From: JACVRW01 sp040509755
GTDB taxonomy: Bacteria > Actinomycetota > Thermoleophilia > Solirubrobacterales > Thermoleophilaceae
Assembly (NCBI GenBank): GCA_040509755.1
Contig: JBEVKF010000123.1
Location: 1 to 8,062, forward strand
Direction: 5' to 3'
DNA length: 8,062 nucleotides
Of the stretch, positions 4,113-8,062 are shown piece after piece. Positions within the stretch are counted from its first letter, which is position 1. Each line of letters starts with the position of its first letter. A program made the position numbers and the translations under genes. The notes beneath the pieces were generated by a model. The model saw only the letters and a list, made by a program, of their open reading frames with translations. It did not search any database and was not told the origin of the DNA.

Positions 4113-5801
4113 GTGAGGGGTCAGAGCGCGCTCGCGAGGCGCGCGTTGAGGGTGGTCTTGACGGTCGCGGGCGCGCTCGTGTTTGCGGCCACAGCCTTCG
4201 CAGCGCCGGGCGCGATCTCCACTGTCGCAGGATCCGCTACCAGCGGCTTTTCGGGCGACGGCGGCCCGGCGACAGCGGCCGAGCTGTTCGGGGCTCAGAG
4301 CGTCGCGCCCACTGCCGACGGCGGCTTCCTGATCGCCGACACGAACAACCACCGGATCCGCAAGGTCTCTTCGGCCGGGATCATTACTACCGTCGCCGGT
4401 GACGGGACGAACGGCTTCGGCGGCGACGGGGGTCCTGCCACCGCCGCGCAGATGAGCAGCCCGTGGGACGTCGCGGCGACGGCCGACGGCGGCTTTCTCA
4501 TCGCGGACACCACGAACCTCCGCGTCCGCCGGGTTTCCCCATCGGGGACGATCAGCACGGTCGCGGGCAACGGCAGCTTCGGAACGCCGGCCGACGGCGC
4601 CCCCGCGGCGGCCAGTCCGTTCGGCCTGGTGGCGGGGGTCGTCCCAACCGACGACGGCGGCTTCCTGATCGTCGACAACAGCAACTCCAGCGTGTTCGAG
4701 GTCTCCGCCGGAGGGATCGTCCGGCGGGTCGCGGGCAACAACACGCTCGGCTTCAGCGGCGACGGCGGTCCTGCCACCGCGGCCCAGATGCACTTCCCGC
4801 AGGATGTCTCCGTCACCGCGGGCGGCGGCTTCCTGATCGCCGACGGGTCCGTCAACAACCGCATCCGAGAGGTCAACGCGAGCGGCACGATTACGACGGC
4901 CGCCGGCAGCGGTGCGCCCTTCGCCGCCGGCTTCTCGGGCGACGGAGGCCCAGCCGTCGGCGCTCAGCTCACCGCACCCCGCGGCGTCGCCGCAACCGCG
5001 GATGGAGGCTTCCTGATAGCCGACACCGGCAACGGCCGGATCCGCAAGGTCTCCGCCGGCGGGGTCATCAGCACGGTCGCGGGGGACAACTTCGGCGGAT
5101 TCGACGGCGACGGAGGTCCTGCCACCTCCGCGTCGCTCAGTGGGCCCTTCAGCGTCGCTCCCACCGCGGGTGGCGGCTTCCTGATCGCCGACGTCGGCAA
5201 TAACCGCATCCGCCGCGTGGAGGGCGACGCACCCGTCCTGGGCAAGACGGTCAACGTGCAGGTCGTGAAGGGCAAAGTGCTCGTGCGCCCCGCAACGGGA
5301 CGCAAGTTCGTCCCGCTCGGCGGTTCACGTCAGATCCCGGTTGGCTCTGTCCTTGACACGCGTAAGGGGACGGTCGGGCTGACGAGCGCGATCAACGCCA
5401 AGGGGGCCACCCAGCAGGGCCAGTTCTCAAAGGGCGTGTTCCGGGTCGTGCAATCGCGTCGGGCAAAGGCAAAGGGCCTGACCGAGTTGCGCCTGCAGGG
5501 CTCGAACTTCCAGGGCTGCAGCGCGGCGGGCCACGGCAATGTCGGTGCCGCCAGCCACAGCCGGCGTAAGGTCCGCAGCCTGCGCGCCACCGCCAAGGGC
5601 CGCTTCCGCACCCGCGGACGCTACTCAGTGGCCACTGCAACAGTGCCCCCTGGACGCGGCGCGAACTGGCAGACGACCGACCGCTGCGACGGAACCCTCG
5701 TCACGGTGAGCCGCGGCAAGGTCGCGGTGCGCGACCTCCCCCGCCACAAGACGATCACCGTACCCGCGGGAAAGAGCTATCTCGCGCACGCGCAGAAGTA
5801 A
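4113..5801 (+). CDS. Secreted six-repeat NHL beta-propeller protein with FecR-like C-terminal region
   Basis: This 562-residue exported protein begins at GTG 4113. I chose this start because it yields a proper Sec signal peptide: R2, R9, R10 and R13, then VVLTVAGALVFAATAFA, with cleavage likely after AFA at residue 30. Six NHL-type repeats of 56-59 residues fill 33-372, enough for a six-bladed beta-propeller. Each runs G-x-I-x-T-V-A-G, then GFSGDGGPATAA, then GGFLIAD and RIRKV. Repeat 3 (145-200) is degenerate. Residues 373-562 form a basic domain with VPVGSV-like and FSKGVF segments, GKGRFRTRGRYS-like residues near 502-513, Cys469 and Cys525, and a GKSYLA end; I recall this domain from secreted Thermoleophilia proteins and compare it loosely to FecR. 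No anchor or sorting signal is visible. Propellers of this type usually mediate binding; the ligand is unknown. Confidence 0.88.
   Translation: MRGQSALARRALRVVLTVAGALVFAATAFAAPGAISTVAGSATSGFSGDGGPATAAELFGAQSVAPTADGGFLIADTNNHRIRKVSSAGIITTVAGDGTNGFGGDGGPATAAQMSSPWDVAATADGGFLIADTTNLRVRRVSPSGTISTVAGNGSFGTPADGAPAAASPFGLVAGVVPTDDGGFLIVDNSNSSVFEVSAGGIVRRVAGNNTLGFSGDGGPATAAQMHFPQDVSVTAGGGFLIADGSVNNRIREVNASGTITTAAGSGAPFAAGFSGDGGPAVGAQLTAPRGVAATADGGFLIADTGNGRIRKVSAGGVISTVAGDNFGGFDGDGGPATSASLSGPFSVAPTAGGGFLIADVGNNRIRRVEGDAPVLGKTVNVQVVKGKVLVRPATGRKFVPLGGSRQIPVGSVLDTRKGTVGLTSAINAKGATQQGQFSKGVFRVVQSRRAKAKGLTELRLQGSNFQGCSAAGHGNVGAASHSRRKVRSLRATAKGRFRTRGRYSVATATVPPGRGANWQTTDRCDGTLVTVSRGKVAVRDLPRHKTITVPAGKSYLAHAQK
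4209..5228 (+). repeat. Array of six NHL-type protein repeats (56-59 residues each)
   Basis: Repeats lie at residues 33-88, 89-144, 145-200, 201-257, 258-316 and 317-372 of the secreted protein. DGGFLIAD or GGGFLIAD recurs in nearly identical form in all but copy 3, where it reads DGGFLIVD. Copy 3 also lacks the GFSGDGGPAT loop and the RIR motif. Copies 4 and 5 carry insertions of one and three residues. Confidence 0.85.
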
Positions 5802-5934
5802 CGGGCTGGAAATCAACCAGTAGAGATTGCGGACGAGCGAGACGTCCTGCGGTGTGAAGTCTGAGCCGGCCACCCGGCCCGGCGACGCGCGCTCCCGCGA
5901 ACGCGCGTGCCGTGGCAGTCTGCGACGCCCCCCG
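5802..5934. other. Convergent gap between the NHL and cyclase genes
   Basis: This 133-bp gap carries no supported gene. It holds the hairpin at 5881-5911 and, on the minus strand at 5808-5873, a short protein-like open stretch that may be a gene remnant. Both flanking genes read into it. Confidence 0.5.
5881..5911. terminator. GC-rich hairpin, possible bidirectional terminator
   Basis: ACGCGCG (5885-5891) pairs with CGCGCGT (5902-5908) around a 10-nt loop. Adding GGC (5881-5883) with GCC (5909-5911) extends this to 10 bp with one bulged G. It sits 80 bp after the NHL stop and 24 bp beyond the cyclase stop on the other strand. There is no T-tract, so termination is inferred from position and stability. 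Confidence 0.45.
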
Positions 5935-6759
5935 TCAGGGGCGCAGCATGCCCATCAGCCGCAGCGGCCCGCCCGATCCGCCCTCGATCTTCATCGGCAG
6001 CGCCACGACCGAGAAGCCGCGCGCCGGCAATTGCGCCGAGTGTGCGACGTTCTCGAACACGGGAACGTTGGCCGCCCCGAGGGTTCGGTGAGCGAGGAAC
6101 TCGGTCGACTGCCCGCGGTCGATGCTCGCGGTATCGATGCCCACCGCCTTGACGCTCCGCTTGTCCACAAGCCAGGCTGCCGCCTCCTCGCTCAGGCCGG
6201 GGAAGTGCAGCTTCGGGACCGCCTGCTCGCCGCGCTCGGCTGTGCCGAGGTAGCGCTCGGCGTCCGGCCAGTAGCGACCGAAGCCGGTGTGCAGCAACAC
6301 GATGGTCCGTCGCGAAATTCGCCCGTAGCGCCGTTCCCATCCGCGCAGGTCGCCGACCGAGATCAGGTAGTCGGGGTCGGCCAGCGCCCGTTTGGAGACG
6401 TCGACAACGATTGCCTTCCCCACCAGCCGGCGCAGGGGGATCTCGTCGGTGGTGTCGCCTCCGCGCGAGAAGTGGACCGGCGCGTCGAGATGGGTTCCGC
6501 CGTGCTCAGCGGCCTCGAAGTCGTTCGCCGCGTAGAAATAGCCGCCCTCGGTCTCGCCCTCGGCGACCTTCGTCAGCTTGAATTTCCGCGCCGTCGGCCA
6601 GTAGATCGTCTCGTCGTTGAAGGGATAGGACAGGTCGATCAACCCCTGGCCCGAGACGGATGCTCGATCGCGCGGGGTGTCATCCGCGAACGCGCCGGCG
6701 AAGGTGGCGGACGCAAAGCCGGCCGCGAGGCAGCCGGACAGGGCGAGGATTCGTCGCAT
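5935..6759 (-). CDS. Exported cyclase-family protein (kynurenine formamidase-like metal hydrolase)
   Basis: This 274-residue member of the cyclase family (PF04199-type, which includes kynurenine formamidase KynB, isatin hydrolase and polyketide cyclases) hydrolyses amide or ring bonds with bound Zn or Mn. The metal motif H-x-G-T-H-x-D-x3-H is complete: His86, Gly88, Thr89, His90, Asp92 and His96. His224 (AHRTLG) and Glu236 (VFENV) match the second metal/catalytic set. GIDTASIDRG (207-216) is another conserved segment. The start ATG 6759 is decided by AAGGAGG eight bases upstream (plus positions 6768-6774). Residues 1-25 (MRRILA..., ending AFA before DD) look like a Sec signal peptide, so the enzyme is probably exported, unlike typical KynB. 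No kyn or degradation genes lie nearby, so the substrate cannot be named. The gene is divergent from murI and appears monocistronic. Confidence 0.9.
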   Translation of the reverse strand: MRRILALSGCLAAGFASATFAGAFADDTPRDRASVSGQGLIDLSYPFNDETIYWPTARKFKLTKVAEGETEGGYFYAANDFEAAEHGGTHLDAPVHFSRGGDTTDEIPLRRLVGKAIVVDVSKRALADPDYLISVGDLRGWERRYGRISRRTIVLLHTGFGRYWPDAERYLGTAERGEQAVPKLHFPGLSEEAAAWLVDKRSVKAVGIDTASIDRGQSTEFLAHRTLGAANVPVFENVAHSAQLPARGFSVVALPMKIEGGSGGPLRLMGMLRP

Positions 6760-6900
6760 GGTTCGTCCCTCCTTGGTTTGGATGCCTCGGGGACTACCCG
6801 GAACCGCGCATGTGGCGACATGCGCGATACGCCGCGTGTCGGGCCGCGAGCTCCGGCCTCGGCGCATCACACTCCGCCCAGCCTGCGACCATAGGCGCCC
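6760..6900. promoter_or_regulatory. Divergent promoter region between cyclase gene and murI
   Basis: This 141-bp region must hold the promoters of the cyclase gene (leftward) and murI (rightward). It contains the cyclase ribosome binding site at 6768-6774 and a perfect 9-bp inverted repeat at 6805-6826. TAGGCG (6892-6897), three bases before the murI GTG, is only a weak -10-like match. Confidence 0.5.
6805..6826. promoter_or_regulatory. 22-bp perfect inverted repeat CGCGCATGT-GGCG-ACATGCGCG
   Basis: Two 9-bp arms (6805-6813 and 6818-6826) pair perfectly around GGCG. The element lies 46 bp upstream of the cyclase ATG and 75 bp upstream of the murI GTG. It could be a dimeric-regulator operator for the cyclase gene, or an RNA hairpin in a leader. 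No cognate regulator is in the window. Confidence 0.4.
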
Positions 6901-7743
6901 GTGGCGTCCCACGACCGCACGCTTCCCGTCGCCGTGTTCGACTCCGGAGTCGGCGGGCTCACCGTTCTGCACGAGTGTCTCGTGTCGCTTCCCCACGAGG
7001 ATTTCCTCTACCTGGGCGACACGGCGCGCTTCCCCTACGGGGATCGGGCGCCCGAGGAGCTGCTCGGCTTCGCGCGCGAGCTCGCCGGCATCCTGCTCGA
7101 GCGCGGCGCGAAGCTGCTCGTCATCGCCTGCAACTCGGCCACCGCTGCGGCTCTGCCCGCCCTGCGCAAGGAGCTCGAGCTGCGGGTGCCGGTGGTGGGC
7201 GTGGTGCGACCGGAATCGCGTCTGGCCGCGGCGGCCACCCGCAACGGGCGCGTCGGACTGATCGCCACGCCCGCGACGGTGTCGAGCGGCGCCTACGCTC
7301 GCGCCCTCGCCGCGGAAGCTCCGGGGGCCGAGCTCCACACCGTGGCCTCGGCCGAGCTCGCGCCGCTGATCCAGAAGGGCGGCGATGTCGACCACCGCGT
7401 GCTCACCTGTGTCGAGGGTGCATGCCGGCCGCTCAAGCGCGCCGGGGTGGACACGGTGATCCTTGGCTGCACGCACTATCCGCTGGTGAAGCCGGTGCTC
7501 CAGCGCGAGCTCGGCCGGGGCGTGACGGTCGTCAGCTCCGGCGAGGCGATCGCGGCCGACGTCGAGGAGCGCCTGCGCGGGGCCGGCGTGGAAAACGACG
7601 AGGCCCGCCGAGGGAACTACCGCTTTCTCGCCACCGGCCGGCCGGACGAGTTCCGCCGCGTCGGGACCCGGTTCCTGCAGCTGCCGATCGATCGCGTCGA
7701 GCACGTGGACGTCGCGCCTCCGGCAGCGAGGAGCGCGGCGTGA
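6901..7743 (+). CDS. murI: Glutamate racemase
   Basis: Interconverts L- and D-glutamate without a cofactor, supplying D-Glu for peptidoglycan synthesis in the cytoplasm. The 280-residue length is normal. FDSGVGGLTVL places the conserved Asp14-Ser15 at the N-terminus. LGDTARFPYGDR (38-49) carries the PYG substrate loop. The two catalytic cysteines are Cys77 in ACNSATA and Cys190 in GCTHYPL, with His192 beside the second. The start is GTG 6901; no ATG lies nearby and only a weak AGGCG precedes it, so a short or leaderless transcript is possible. The stop overlaps the start of rph in GTGA (7740-7743), so the two are translationally coupled. murI next to rph is a common actinobacterial arrangement, and both are housekeeping genes. 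Confidence 0.97.
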   Translation: MASHDRTLPVAVFDSGVGGLTVLHECLVSLPHEDFLYLGDTARFPYGDRAPEELLGFARELAGILLERGAKLLVIACNSATAAALPALRKELELRVPVVGVVRPESRLAAAATRNGRVGLIATPATVSSGAYARALAAEAPGAELHTVASAELAPLIQKGGDVDHRVLTCVEGACRPLKRAGVDTVILGCTHYPLVKPVLQRELGRGVTVVSSGEAIAADVEERLRGAGVENDEARRGNYRFLATGRPDEFRRVGTRFLQLPIDRVEHVDVAPPAARSAA

Positions 7744-8062
7744 GCGACGCGCGCGCGGACGGCCGCTCGCCGGGGGACCTGCGCGAGATCCGCTTCACGC
7801 CCGGTTTCGTCGGCACGGCCACCGGCTCGTGCCTGGTCGAGGCCGGCGGCACGCGCATCATCTGTACGGCGTCCGTGGACGAGGAGGTGCCCAGGTGGAT
7901 GGCCAACCAGGGCCGCGGCTGGGTCACCGCCGAGTACGGGATGCTTCCGGCATCCACGGGCGAGCGCAAGCGCCGCGACGTCTCCAAGGGCCGGCCTGAC
8001 GGCCGCACGGTTGAGATCCAGCGCCTGATCGGCCGCTCGCTGCGCGGGGTGATCGACTTCGA
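7740..8062 (+). CDS. rph: Ribonuclease PH, 3' end beyond the window
   Basis: A phosphate-dependent 3'-5' exoribonuclease that trims tRNA 3' ends and releases nucleoside diphosphates; it works as a hexamer. The first 107 residues are present out of about 240-260 in the family. Conserved segments are RADGR (5-9), the strand TGSCLVEAGGTRIICTASV, VPRW (50-53), GWVTAEYGMLPAST (60-73) and GRTVEIQRLIGRSLR (88-102). Arg89 corresponds to the phosphate-binding arginine of the E. coli enzyme. The start GTG 7740 overlaps the murI stop by four bases and follows GAGGAG (7728-7733) six bases upstream. An rdgB-type gene often follows in this operon, but it would lie outside the window. Confidence 0.97.
   Translation, partial: MSDARADGRSPGDLREIRFTPGFVGTATGSCLVEAGGTRIICTASVDEEVPRWMANQGRGWVTAEYGMLPASTGERKRRDVSKGRPDGRTVEIQRLIGRSLRGVIDF

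Noticed and set aside
6730..6741. LSGC lipobox-like motif in the cyclase signal peptide
   Set aside because: The cysteine is at residue 10, leaving too short a hydrophobic region for a lipoprotein signal. Cleavage after AFA at residue 25 fits better.
6760..7704. Upstream extension of the cyclase gene frame
   Set aside because: It is antisense to murI and lies before a strong ribosome binding site and signal peptide starting at 6759.
1..8062. CRISPR array, insertion sequence, integrase, tRNA or riboswitch
   Set aside because: I found no regularly spaced repeats, transposase-like proteins, target duplications, cloverleaf sequences or conserved riboswitch cores on either strand.

Overview
The base composition is strongly GC-rich, most codons end in G or C, and GTG starts are common. 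Two further traits suggest an actinobacterium, most likely of the class Thermoleophilia (Solirubrobacterales/Gaiellales): a secreted NHL-repeat protein with a basic C-terminal domain that I associate with that group, and SnoaL-like proteins beginning MSQEN. The assignment rests on recalled family resemblance, not on a search.

Layout from left to right. (1) Positions 1-1666, minus strand: asparagine synthase (glutamine-hydrolysing), truncated at its C-terminus by the window edge. (2) Positions 1667-1785: a divergent regulatory gap with several inverted repeats. One 10-bp perfect inverted repeat would fold over the ribosome binding site of the next gene. (3) Positions 1786-2004, plus: a 72-residue Flp/type IVb-like prepilin. 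(4) Positions 2005-2160: a convergent gap with a strong hairpin and a 14-bp palindrome. (5) Positions 2161-2952, minus: two tandem SnoaL/NTF2-like genes, only 3 nt apart, sharing an identical 25-nt stretch at their 3' ends. (6) Positions 3080-3700, plus: an uncertain hypothetical gene running into (7) uspA-like 3616-4050, plus. (8) Positions 4113-5801, plus: a secreted protein with six NHL-type repeats and a basic FecR-like C-terminal region. (9) Positions 5935-6759, minus: an exported cyclase-family (kynurenine formamidase-like) metal hydrolase. (10) Positions 6901-7743, plus: glutamate racemase murI, translationally coupled to (11) rph, RNase PH, from 7740 and cut by the right edge.

The only clear operons are the SnoaL pair and murI-rph. 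The first has a 3-nt gap. The second has a GTGA overlap and is a usual housekeeping arrangement in Actinobacteria. The remaining genes look like independently transcribed accessory or housekeeping units. I see no CRISPR array, transposase, integrase, tRNA or rRNA, and no convincing new multi-gene system. The most interesting signals are small: the structured leader of the pilin gene, the inverted repeats in the divergent gaps, the identical tails of the SnoaL paralogs, and the secreted NHL protein.
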